From the IMG/VR virus record IMGVR_UViG_3300042691_009321, positions 1-24,323 of that record: a stretch of DNA of 24,323 nucleotides; one strand, 5' to 3'. How positions within the stretch are numbered: position 1 is the first letter of the stretch; each line of letters starts with the position of its first letter. Under the pieces are notes generated by a model. That model was not told where the DNA came from and searched no databases. It saw only the letters and a program-made list of their open reading frames with translations. The position numbers and the translations under genes are program-made. Shown here piece by piece: positions 1 to 10,300 of this stretch. The stretch is from a virus.

Positions 1-1
1 T

Positions 2-3000
2 GGTGCAAATCCAACAATTTCTGGATCAAGCACAGGTACATTAACACTATTCAATACTAATTTAACTAGTGTTAATGCTTTTAATAATGCAACTGCAGTA
101 GTGATTTCAAATACTACTGGTGTTACTACTGTAAGAAATAATTTAGATGCAAGAGGTACAACTACTGTTGATTTAGAAGTAACTGGAGTATCTACATTTG
201 TTACTGATATTTACCAGTTATTTGGAACAGCAAACTTAGATTATGTATTTGTTTCTGGAATTAGTACTTTCAATAGTCCTAGTGATTTTGTTGGATTTAC
301 TCAATTTTCAAATACATCAACATCTGGAACTGCAGAAATACAAAATTTAAACGTTACTGGTGTAACTACTTTAGGTGGAAATTTAAATGTAAAAGGTGAC
401 CTTCAAGTTGATGGAACAGTAACTTCAATAAATTCTTCTACACTACAAGTCGATGATGTTAATATTGAATTGGGTGTTGTCCAAAGTCAAGTTAATCTAG
501 AGGGTACTTTAATATCTGGTACATATTATGTAATTTTAGATCCAAATCAGTACACTACTACTGGTATAATACCTGGACAATTAATAACACAGGTTGGTGG
601 AATTGGAAGTTTCGCTCCAAGTACTAGAGTAGATCAAATCATTTCACCTACAGAATTCACAGTTTTAGATCCACATGTTTTAAGTGGAACTGCTATCTTT
701 GATGTTGGTGGAGCAACAGATTTTACTGCAAATGAAGGTGGAATTACTCTTTATGGAACAACAAATAAGAGATTTTATTATAATAGACCAACAGAAAGTT
801 GGAGATCAACAGAAAATCTATTTTTAGATAATGGTAAATCACTTATTATTAATAATAATATAATTTTAACTGAACAACAATTAAGTATCCAAAATGCAAA
901 CATAACTGGTGTAGCAACTTTCCAAAGTGCAAATATCATAGAAGGTTCTACATTTATTGGAACTGTTGGAAACTTACGTGGAAATAATATTTACTATGTT
1001 GGAATATCAAGTTTTAATGAAACTTATATTTCTGTAGGTATTGTCACTAATTTAAGAGCAGATTATTTTACTTTAACCAATAATGAAACATTAATTACAA
1101 CTCAGTTAAATTCTGTAATCGGTCCAAATACAAATAAAATTGCAATTGATACCACAGGATTAACACCAGAAATGACGGTGTACTCAAGTGGAACTGAACT
1201 GTTACCAAACACAACTATTCTTTCAATTGATGAACCAGGAATTATAACAATTACTCCTGGATCAATAAATCCAGTACAAACATCAACCTCAACTATTACT
1301 GTTGTTGATGATCCTCGTGCTGGAGTTGCAAGCATTACAAAATTAAAAACTCATGTTGGTATTTTTACAAATTTTGATACCTTAAATGCAAATATTACTG
1401 GAGTAACCACTGCAGAAAGACTTTATGTAAATACCGATATTTACACTCCAGGTATTTCTTCAGCAAATATAATTACTGCCCGTGTTGGATTAGTTACATT
1501 CTTAAGTGGAACGCATGTACAATATACTGGTATTGGTACTATTGATACTCTAAGAACAAATATTGGATTTGTTACCAACTTAATGGGAACAAATCTTTGG
1601 TATACTGGAATTTCAACATTACCAATATTGAATACTAATGTTGGTATTGTAACCTTCTTAACTGGTACTAATTTAAACTACAGTGGTGTAGGTACAGTAG
1701 ATGTTATAAGATCTAATATTGGATTTGTTACCACATTTTATGGTAGAGATATTCAAGTAACTGGTGTAACAACAACACCAACGATAAGATCTAATATTGG
1801 ATTTGTTACCACTATTTCTGGTACAAGAGCAACCTACCAAGATTTAGATAATGTAAACATTTATAATACTGGAATAGGAAGCTTTACTAACTTTAGAACT
1901 AATGTTGGTATTGTAACCTTCTTAACTGGTACTAATTTAAACTACAGTGGAATTGGTACAATTAATGATATAACTGCAAACTTAATTAATACTGGAATTG
2001 CCACTGTTGGAGTTTTATCAGCAACGGACGCAGAAATATCAAATGTATTGAATGTTCTTGAAATTATTGCTAATAGAATAGGAACTATTAATTTAAGTTC
2101 TGTAGATTTAAATATTGTTGGAACTTCAACAATTGCAAACCTAAATGTTCAAAATGTTGCAATTACATCTGCAGTTGGTGATAATTTCCAAACTACTACA
2201 ATTGGAGTAGAAAACTTTACTGCAGACAGAATTTATTCTAGTGGTATTACCAGTGTTTCTGACTTCTTTGCTAATGTAGGATTTGTTACTGCATTAAATT
2301 CCACCAATTTCTCTGCTGGAATTGGAACTGTATTACTATTAGATAATACTAATATTTACACAACTGGTCTTGGAACTATCACTCAATTGAAGAGTAATGT
2401 AGGATTAGTAACAACTTTAACCTCAGATTATATTCTTGCTACAAATTATGTTATTGGTGCTGGAAGTACTGAAGCGTCTATAGGAATTAATACGACTGTA
2501 ATAGGAATTTCTACAACCTTTATACTATCACTACAAGTTAATGATTTTGTTTATGCACCAAGTGGAATATCATCTGGAACAAGAATTGTAGGTTTAGGTA
2601 CAGATACTATTACTATTTCACAACCATCCAATAACATTGGAGTTGTAACAGAAACTGCATTCTTCTCAAGAGACAATCTTGCAGGTATTGCAAGCATTTC
2701 TACATTAAAATCTAATGTTGGACTTATAACTTATCTTTCTGGTACTAATGTAGCATACAGTGGAATTGGTACAATTGACACATTATATACTAATGTTGGA
2801 TTTGTAACTTATCTATCTAACGAAAATCTATCAGTATCTGGAGTTACCACTTTAGTAACAGTAAATGCATCTACACTATTCTTAGATAACATTACTAATA
2901 ATGATACATTATATACTAATGTTGGATTTGTTACGTATCTTTCTGGTACTAATGTAGCGTATAGTGGAATTGGTACAATCAGAACTTTATACACTAATGT

Positions 3001-4300
3001 CGGTATTGTAACTAATTTAACTGGTACTAATGTAGCATACAGTGGAATTGGTACAATCAATACTTTATATGTTAACTCTGGATTTGTAACAACTCTTTCT
3101 GGAACTAACGTATCATACACTACTGGACAACTCAATTCATTATATGCAATAACAGGTGTAGTTACCACTATTTCTGGTACAAGAGCAACTTATCAAGATC
3201 TGGACAATACAAACATTTATAGTACTGGTATAGGAAGTTTTAATAACTTTAGAACTAATGTTGGTATTGTAACCTTTATTACAGGTACTAATTTAAATTA
3301 TTCTGGTTTAGGAACTATTCCAAACTTAGTCGGAACTAATTTATCTTATCCAGGTATAAGTACACTTGGTAAAATATTAGCAACTGATATTACATTAACT
3401 AGCATAACAAATACCGACATTTATGCTTCTGGAATAGGATCAATAACAACATTAAGAGCAAATGTTGGTATTATTACTTTTGTAAGTGGTACTAATTTAA
3501 ATTATTCTGGTGTATCGACTATTAATACACTCAGAAATGTTAATTTAGTTAGCACTGGTATCGCTACAGTTAATGATATTATTGGTTCCGATTGTGTATT
3601 TACAGGAATTTCAACATTTAATGCAATTAAAGGAACTAGTTTAGAAATTAATGATCTTGATATTTTCGGTTCTAACTTATTATATGCTGGTATTGCAACA
3701 TTTACACAAAGATTAGATTCACCAAATGTTTCTAACTTCAACTTCTTTAATGCAACCAATATTTCTATTACAGGCGTATCAACACTACCTATAATAAGAT
3801 CTGATCATATTCAAAATACTGGTGTAACTACTACAGGTAGATTGCGTGTTGGTGTAGGTGGAACAATTTTAACTGCAGACGCTTCTTCTGGAATTGGTTC
3901 TGTTGGTATTAATACAGTTTCTCCAAACGCAGCTTTACATGTTTACGGTGATGTCCAAATAAATGGTAACACTTTAGTTGGAACTATTTCAACAACATTA
4001 ACATCTAATGCAACAGCACAAGTTCAGTTATTATCGAGAGATGTTTTTAGATCTGTTGAATACACAGTTCAAACTTCTATTGGAAATACACATCAAATTA
4101 CTAAAATTTTATCAATTCATGATGGAGTAACATGCTACAATTCAGAATATTCAAATATTTCTACTGGAGTTGATGTTGCTTCTTATGATGTTGTAATAGA
4201 CAACTCAATTCCACCTGGATATATTGCTCTTAGAGTTACACCAGTATCAAATGTTGGTGTAACAACAGTTGTGGTTAACTTCATAGCAAATAAAATATAA
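2..4300 (+). CDS. Large repeat-rich tail-fibre-like structural protein (5' end outside window)
   Basis: The reading frame is open to the left edge (codons begin at base 2), so the apparent GTG start at 101 is only the first start-like codon in view. At least 1433 residues are visible. They are low-complexity beta-type repeats rich in G, T, N, I and V, with TGVTT/TGVST and SGIGT turns. Near residue 110 of the GTG numbering is a VDDVNIELG segment. An ITLYGTTNKRF segment, a hallmark of T4-like marine phage fibres, follows after an insert. A 26-residue unit (TNVG-[FI]-VT-x-L-[ST]-GTN-x2-YSGIGTI-x2-L) recurs between about 1330 and 3540. The end carries an SP-x-AALHVYG neck-like motif, then a distinct ~105-residue domain instead of S74. 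By family this should be a virion fibre or appendage acting in host contact. Which appendage cannot be told. Confidence 0.85.
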   Translation, partial: GANPTISGSSTGTLTLFNTNLTSVNAFNNATAVVISNTTGVTTVRNNLDARGTTTVDLEVTGVSTFVTDIYQLFGTANLDYVFVSGISTFNSPSDFVGFTQFSNTSTSGTAEIQNLNVTGVTTLGGNLNVKGDLQVDGTVTSINSSTLQVDDVNIELGVVQSQVNLEGTLISGTYYVILDPNQYTTTGIIPGQLITQVGGIGSFAPSTRVDQIISPTEFTVLDPHVLSGTAIFDVGGATDFTANEGGITLYGTTNKRFYYNRPTESWRSTENLFLDNGKSLIINNNIILTEQQLSIQNANITGVATFQSANIIEGSTFIGTVGNLRGNNIYYVGISSFNETYISVGIVTNLRADYFTLTNNETLITTQLNSVIGPNTNKIAIDTTGLTPEMTVYSSGTELLPNTTILSIDEPGIITITPGSINPVQTSTSTITVVDDPRAGVASITKLKTHVGIFTNFDTLNANITGVTTAERLYVNTDIYTPGISSANIITARVGLVTFLSGTHVQYTGIGTIDTLRTNIGFVTNLMGTNLWYTGISTLPILNTNVGIVTFLTGTNLNYSGVGTVDVIRSNIGFVTTFYGRDIQVTGVTTTPTIRSNIGFVTTISGTRATYQDLDNVNIYNTGIGSFTNFRTNVGIVTFLTGTNLNYSGIGTINDITANLINTGIATVGVLSATDAEISNVLNVLEIIANRIGTINLSSVDLNIVGTSTIANLNVQNVAITSAVGDNFQTTTIGVENFTADRIYSSGITSVSDFFANVGFVTALNSTNFSAGIGTVLLLDNTNIYTTGLGTITQLKSNVGLVTTLTSDYILATNYVIGAGSTEASIGINTTVIGISTTFILSLQVNDFVYAPSGISSGTRIVGLGTDTITISQPSNNIGVVTETAFFSRDNLAGIASISTLKSNVGLITYLSGTNVAYSGIGTIDTLYTNVGFVTYLSNENLSVSGVTTLVTVNASTLFLDNITNNDTLYTNVGFVTYLSGTNVAYSGIGTIRTLYTNVGIVTNLTGTNVAYSGIGTINTLYVNSGFVTTLSGTNVSYTTGQLNSLYAITGVVTTISGTRATYQDLDNTNIYSTGIGSFNNFRTNVGIVTFITGTNLNYSGLGTIPNLVGTNLSYPGISTLGKILATDITLTSITNTDIYASGIGSITTLRANVGIITFVSGTNLNYSGVSTINTLRNVNLVSTGIATVNDIIGSDCVFTGISTFNAIKGTSLEINDLDIFGSNLLYAGIATFTQRLDSPNVSNFNFFNATNISITGVSTLPIIRSDHIQNTGVTTTGRLRVGVGGTILTADASSGIGSVGINTVSPNAALHVYGDVQINGNTLVGTISTTLTSNATAQVQLLSRDVFRSVEYTVQTSIGNTHQITKILSIHDGVTCYNSEYSNISTGVDVASYDVVIDNSIPPGYIALRVTPVSNVGVTTVVVNFIANKI
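1634..1686 (+). repeat. 53-bp exact direct repeat, copy 1
   Basis: This 53-bp segment is identical to 1898-1950, read base by base. The copies lie 264 bp (88 codons) apart and in frame inside the partial fibre gene. They encode TNVGIVTFLTGTNLNYSG. Confidence 0.9.
1805..1950 (+). repeat. 146-bp near-identical in-frame repeat, copy 1 (contains 53-bp repeat copy 2)
   Basis: It matches 3161-3306 closely, 1356 bp (452 codons) away. The encoded ~48-residue stretches differ at only a handful of positions and both contain SGTRATYQDLDN and TNVGIVTF. The last 53 bases (1898-1950) exactly repeat 1634-1686. It indicates duplication of a whole repeat block inside the fibre gene. Confidence 0.85.
3161..3306 (+). 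repeat. 146-bp near-identical in-frame repeat, copy 2
   Basis: Second copy of the block at 1805-1950, in the same frame. Differences are mostly third-position or conservative changes, so the protein repeat is maintained. It could mediate unequal recombination that changes the length of the fibre. Confidence 0.85.
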
Positions 4301-4303
4301 ATA
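4296..4303 (+). promoter_or_regulatory. T4-type late promoter TATAAATA
   Basis: Exact match to the T4 late promoter consensus TATAAATA. It overlaps the TAA stop (4298-4300) of the upstream fibre gene. Initiation about six bases downstream of the box would give a leader of roughly 30 bases before the TTG start at 4340. In this family the box is read by phage sigma gp55 and clamp-linked gp33. Those genes are not in the window. Confidence 0.75.
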
Positions 4304-4323
4304 AACTAAGATAAAACCACGCA

Positions 4324-4330
4324 AAGGGGA
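4324..4330 (+). promoter_or_regulatory. Ribosome binding site supporting a TTG start
   Basis: AAGGGGA lies nine bases before the TTG at 4340 and is the only purine-rich site in the gap. It supports TTG as the start of the giant fibre gene. The encoded N-terminus MADRNFRVKHG looks like the N-termini of marine T4-like fibre proteins. Confidence 0.6.
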
Positions 4331-4339
4331 TAGTGAACC

Positions 4340-7300
4340 TTGGCTGATAGAAATTTTAGGGTAAAGCACGGTATCAATATTGATACCGCAAGATTAGTAG
4401 ACGTAAACAGAAATATTGTAGCGGGAGTTACAACATTTTCTCATACAAGAGTAACAGGTGTTACTACAGTAGGTATTATTTCCGCCACTAATGGTGCTGG
4501 TGGAATGGGAATAGTAACATTCCAGTCACAGATTGCTATTGAAAGTGGTGGTCAAAGAATAACAATTACTCCACCAAGTCAAACATCAGGATTTGTTTCT
4601 TCATTTACATTAACATTACCAGCAAAACCTGGAACCGATGGTCAAGTTTTAACTTATGGACCTAATGGGGTATTAGGTTTTGCTACTAATGGTTTATTTG
4701 AAAATAGATATTATGTTTCATCGGCAAATGGTGATGATAATAATGACGGAAGATCAAAACCATTTAGAACTTTAAAGAAAGCAGCACAAGCATCATCATT
4801 TAGATCATTCAGTCTTCCTGGAGGAAGATATTTAGATGCTGGTAATATATTAACTGCAAACAAAGAGTTTATAAAAGAAGAAGTTGTTTCATATCTAGAA
4901 TTCAATTACCCAAATATTTCTACAGATAAACCAGACTATGATAGAAGTATTTGTAAACGAGATGTTGGTTATATTGTAGATGCTATTGCATATGATTTGT
5001 CATATGGTGGAAATACTAAGTCTATAGAAGCAGGTTTAGCATATTGGGCAGGTGGTGTTTCTTATGTTCAAGGTGAAGAAGAAGAAGCATTACATGCATA
5101 TAATTATATAAATTTCTTAGCACAGTACGTAATTAATAATCAAACACCACCTACATTATATCAATCAACAATAACACAGGTATTTGATTTTACTCTTATT
5201 GATGATCCAGCAAACGTTAACTCTAATTTCTTCCATAGAAGAAAAGATGCAAGAAATTTAATCGTTAATAATAGACAAGAAATTATTGATAAATCTCTTG
5301 CTGCAGTTGCTATTGCACACTCAGATTTTTATTTCCCAGGTGAAGAACAAACTAATTTAAGATCTAGGTATTACGATTCATATAGATTAATTCAGCAAAA
5401 TAAACAAACAATTGTTAATTATGCTTATGCTGGTATTACTTCAGCATATCCTGGATTTGTTAATCCAGATCCAAACAAATGTCAACGAGATCTTGGATAT
5501 TTTGTTGATGCAATTTCAACGGATATATTTACTGGTGGAAATAACTATGCAAGAGAATTTACTCTAAAGTATTTTACTGGAGTTGGAATTGGTAGTCTTG
5601 CGGGTGAAGAACAACAAACAATATATGCTTTTAGATATGCAGAATCTTTGATGAAAGAGGCGATCACAAATCGCCTTCCAATTAAAGATCTAACATTAAC
5701 TGCAGATCCATTAACAGGATCTAATACAAATAGTACATCATGCGCTAATGTACAATCTAATATTGCAACACTAGTAGGAATTGTTACATCAGCAATTGGT
5801 GCGGCAAGTACAGCATCTTTACCAGCATACAATGGTGGTTATTTTGCTGGAATTACAACTTCTTGCAATGTTGTTTGTGGTTCAATTGGAATTGGGTCAA
5901 CAAATATTATTGGTGGAAGAAAGTGCGCCAGAGATTTAGGATACATCGTTGATGCAATTGCTCAAGACGTTTCATATGGTTCAAATCAGCATATTGTATA
6001 CGCAACCAAAAAATATTTTGATGGTGCTGGAAATCCACTATCAACTGGTTTGTTAGGTGAACAATCTCAATCTGTAACTGCTTTCCAAGCAGCAAGAAAT
6101 TATGCAAAACTAGCAATTACAAATAATCTAAACTATCAAGATAGAACTATAATAGCAGATGCAGTCACTGGATTTAATACAAGTACCGCATCATGTGCAA
6201 ATATTCAGACTAATATTGATAACTTAGTTGGAATATTAACTGCAGCAATTAGTTCTGGTAATTTAACCTCAGTCCCAAGTCCAGGTATTGGATCTATTAC
6301 AGATTGTGCAGATGTAAGGTCATCAATTAATACTTTTGTTGGAATTGTAACTACAATTATTGGAATTGGAACAACAGCAGCACCAGAAGTTTCTGCACCA
6401 ACAACTAAATCAAAACCAATTTGCATTTTTGTTGAAGCGGGTGAATATGTAGAAGATAACCCAATACTTCTGTATGAAGACGTTGCTGTTGTTGGTGATA
6501 ACCTTAGAAATACAATTATTAGACCATCTAATGCGGGTAAAGATTTATTCCGTGTAAGAAATGGTTGCTATGTGACTGGATTTGCAATGAAGGATTTTGT
6601 GGATGCTGCAGGAGTTCCACAATATACATTTGATTATGCAATTGCTTTTGATGATCCAGCAGATCCATTTGTAAGTAGAGTTGGATATGCAGTTAAAAAT
6701 GATAAACCACTGATTTCACGTTCTCCATATATCCAAAACTGCTCTATTCTTTCGTTCTTGGGTGGAAATGGTATTTTAGTTGATGGTGCAAAAATACAAA
6801 CACCAAATACAACTGTTATTCCAGAAGAATCTGAAAATCCAGTAAGTGGACCTCAACCACAATTTGGTAAATCCATGGTTGCAGCGGCATTTACCATGGT
6901 TTCTTTTGGTGGTATTGGATGGAGAACCATTAATGATGGTTATGCACAGGTTGTTTCTTGTTTCCAAATTTTCTGTAAGTATGGATCTTTAACACAGTCT
7001 GGTGGATACTTATCCATTACAAACTCAGCAACTAACTTTGGTTTATATGCATTAAGATCATCTGGGTTCAATCAAAGATCTTACGTATTTGATAGAGGTA
7101 GAGTTGCTACTACAGGAACTTCGAGTGGTTCTCAAACATTAAGAACGATTGGTCTCGGTAGAACTGATCAAGATTTATATGTTTTAAGATTTTTTGATAA
7201 TGCTGGAAATGATGACACTGCAGATTTTAAACCAGTTGTAACACAGGCAACATTCTTACCTACAGTAGGTCTCAATACTGCTACTGATAGATTTACAGTA

Positions 7301-10300
7301 ACTGCACACCCATTTTTAAATGGTGATACTGTATTGTATATTGGTGATGAAAATTCGGCACCTCAAAGAGTTATTGAGGGTATGGTTAGTGGAAACCAAT
7401 ATTACTTAGGATACATTGATTCAAATACATTCCAATTATACGAAGATGAAGCTTTAACAAGAGTTGTTGATACTAAATCAACACCTACAGGAATTAACAC
7501 ATTCCAAAAAGGTAACGTAGAGTTTTTTGCTTCAGAAATTTTAGATTCTCACAATAATTATCAAGTTGTTTCTCTTGCAAGTACATCATCAACATTAAAC
7601 TTTGTTTCTGGTAGACAAATTACACAATTAGTTCCTGGTGGAACTGCAGTTGGATATGCATACACTTACAATTCTACCAAGAGAGAATTAGTTGTTTCAG
7701 TAGAATCATCTAGTGGTATTACCAGATTATTTGGAGTAACAGATAATGTATCTACATTAAAAATTAATGATCATAGCGGAAGTCCAGTATCTATTGCTGT
7801 TACTGGAGTTGCTGGTATTAATACTTATTATACAGTTGAATGTAAAGTTGGTGCAACTATACCAGATACAGTTATTAATGGTGTCGGTGGTTTACCTGAA
7901 GCATATAATTTACACTTCCACAGACCTTCTATTATCAACTCATCATCACATACATGGGAGTTTTCTGGATCTGGAACAGATTACAACGCTTTACCAGAAA
8001 ATGGTGGTAAAACTATACTATCATCTGAACAAGTTTCAGAATTAGGAGGAAGAGTTTATAGTTCAGGTACGAATGAACTTGGTGACTTTAAGATCGGTAA
8101 TTTTATTACAGCATACAACAGAACAGGTAATATTATATTCAATAACAAAGTTACTATTGGACAGTTAGATTCTTTAAGATTAAGTCTTTCTGGTGGTGTA
8201 GCAGTTGAGGAATTCTCAACTGATATTGGACTTGGTGATAATGAAATAGGTGGTCCTCAGAACAAGAGAGTTTCAACTCAACTTGCAGTCAGATCATTTT
8301 TAAATAATAGATTGGGGAGTTTTATTGATAAATCAATTTCCACAAATGCTGTCCCAAGTGCTATTGTTCAACTAAATTCAAATGGACAAATTAACCCAGA
8401 TTTAATTCCACCAAAGGTTGTTAATTACTATACTGCAAGTGTTTCTGGTGGAAGAACTGATTTGGTTAATAGAATACCTGCTGTTAACTTACAAAGTGGT
8501 GATACTGTTCTAGAACCAGCAAGTGGATATGTTTTAACTAATGATTTGTATGGACAATATTTACTTTTAAGTAGTACCACAAGAAATTATAATTACTTAA
8601 ATGGTGATGAAATAATTGGTACAAATAGTGCAGGTGGAGCAATAGGAATTGTTACATCTCCCCCAACAAATTCTGTTGGTTATGGGACTACAGGACTAGT
8701 TAAAGGTGTATTACTATCAGTTTCAATAACTTCTGGTGGTTCTGGATACACAAATCCAGGAATTTATACTTGTGTACTTGATAGAACTACTGGTATTGGT
8801 ACTAGTGCAAGAGCTGCTATTACAGTTGGTGCTTCTGGAACTGTAACTGCAATTAGTGTTAATTTTGGTGGAAGGTATTACACTTCTGGAGATGTTTTAA
8901 CAATTAATAACGCCACATTACTTGGTGGTAGAAGTGGTGGAGCAAACTTTACTGCTACAGTTAATATAGTAGAAACTAGATTATATTTAAAACTAACAAA
9001 TAATCAAAAATTTGTTGCGTCATCAACTTTACCTGATTATATTACAGACAGAGATGCTGTCGGTGTAGGTACTAGTTTACAAATTCAATATCAAAAAACT
9101 TTCACACCAACAGATATTTCTGTTGGTGGTGGTGTAGATTTTGCAAACAATAGAATTATTGTTGGTGTTTCAACATTTACAAACGGTGATCCCGTAATTT
9201 ATTCTTCTGCAGGTGGAAATGTTATTGATGGTTTAACTCAAGGTGATACTTATTATGTTAAGAGAGTTGGTTTAAGTTCAGTTGAACTTTATACCACATA
9301 TGGATTATCATCTTTAGTTTCTCTTACTGGTAGTGGAACTGGAACACATAGTTTAACAAGAGTTGGTGTAAATACCTCAGATGATTTTATTGTATTTGAA
9401 AAGCATGGATTTTCTACGGGAGATGCTGTAAAAGTTACTGGAGCAACTCCAGTAGGAGTAACAACTGGAGCATTTTATTTCATTGGTTCAGTTGTTACTA
9501 ACGCATTTACTTTACATACAACAAGAGCAGACGCAACTACCTCTTTAAATGGATCTACATTTAGTCCAGTAGGATTAGGATCAACCGCAACAGGAACTGT
9601 TACATTTACCAGACAAAATGTTCAATATAATTCAACCGTAAATACATCGTCTAGTATTTTAGATAACTGGAGCGTTCTTGCCACATCTTCTGTAGACGCA
9701 GCAAACATAACTAGTGGTACAATTTCACCATCAAGACTTGGATCTGGAAGTGCAAACTCGGATACCTTCTTAAGAGGAGATTCTACATTTGATAAAGTTG
9801 TAACCAGAGTTGGTATTGGAACTACAGAACCATTAAGCGCAACTGCATCATTCACGGAAAGTGCTCCTGGTGGAGTTGGAGTTAATACTTATATTGGTAA
9901 AGTAAATCTTTCTATTCAAAGAGTTAAAACTGTAGTAGGACAGGATTATACCTCACTGGGAGTATCTAGATTTAAAACATCTACTTTTAGTATTGGTAGT
10001 GATGGTGAAGTATCAATTAAAAATTCATCAACAGGTGATATTGATGCTGCATCTTTAGGAGGACAGTCTGGATCTTATTATCTAAATCCAGTAAACTTTA
10101 CTGCATCAATTCCAATTTCTAAAGGTGGTACTGGTCTTGCCGCTATTCCTCCAGCAGGTTCAATTCTTCAAGGAAATGGTACTACTTATGACCTTGTAAC
10201 TTCACCAACACTTTCTGGAAGTCTCACTTTAACTGTTGGGGGATATTTTAGAGCAGTTGGTTTAGCAGTAACGCATGGATCAATTAGTGGATTTGGAACA

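Noticed and set aside
101-103. GTG at 101 as the true start of the left fibre gene
   Set aside because: The frame continues open to base 2 with the same fibre-type composition, and no ribosome site precedes 101. The gene is cut by the window edge.
2809-3168. Minus-strand open frame of 119 codons
   Set aside because: It mirrors the in-frame 26-residue repeats of the fibre gene. It has no ribosome site and the product is a repeat artefact.
1-4300. CRISPR-like array suggested by short recurring DNA words
   Set aside because: Recurrence is in frame, unequal in spacing and degenerate at third codon positions. It reflects protein repeats, not repeats with unique spacers.
7767-8045. Plus-strand 92-codon frame inside the giant fibre gene, and similar frames at 12876-13160 and 13233-13487
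   Set aside because: Leu/Ile/Gln-rich shadow translations of a strongly coding frame, with no ribosome site.
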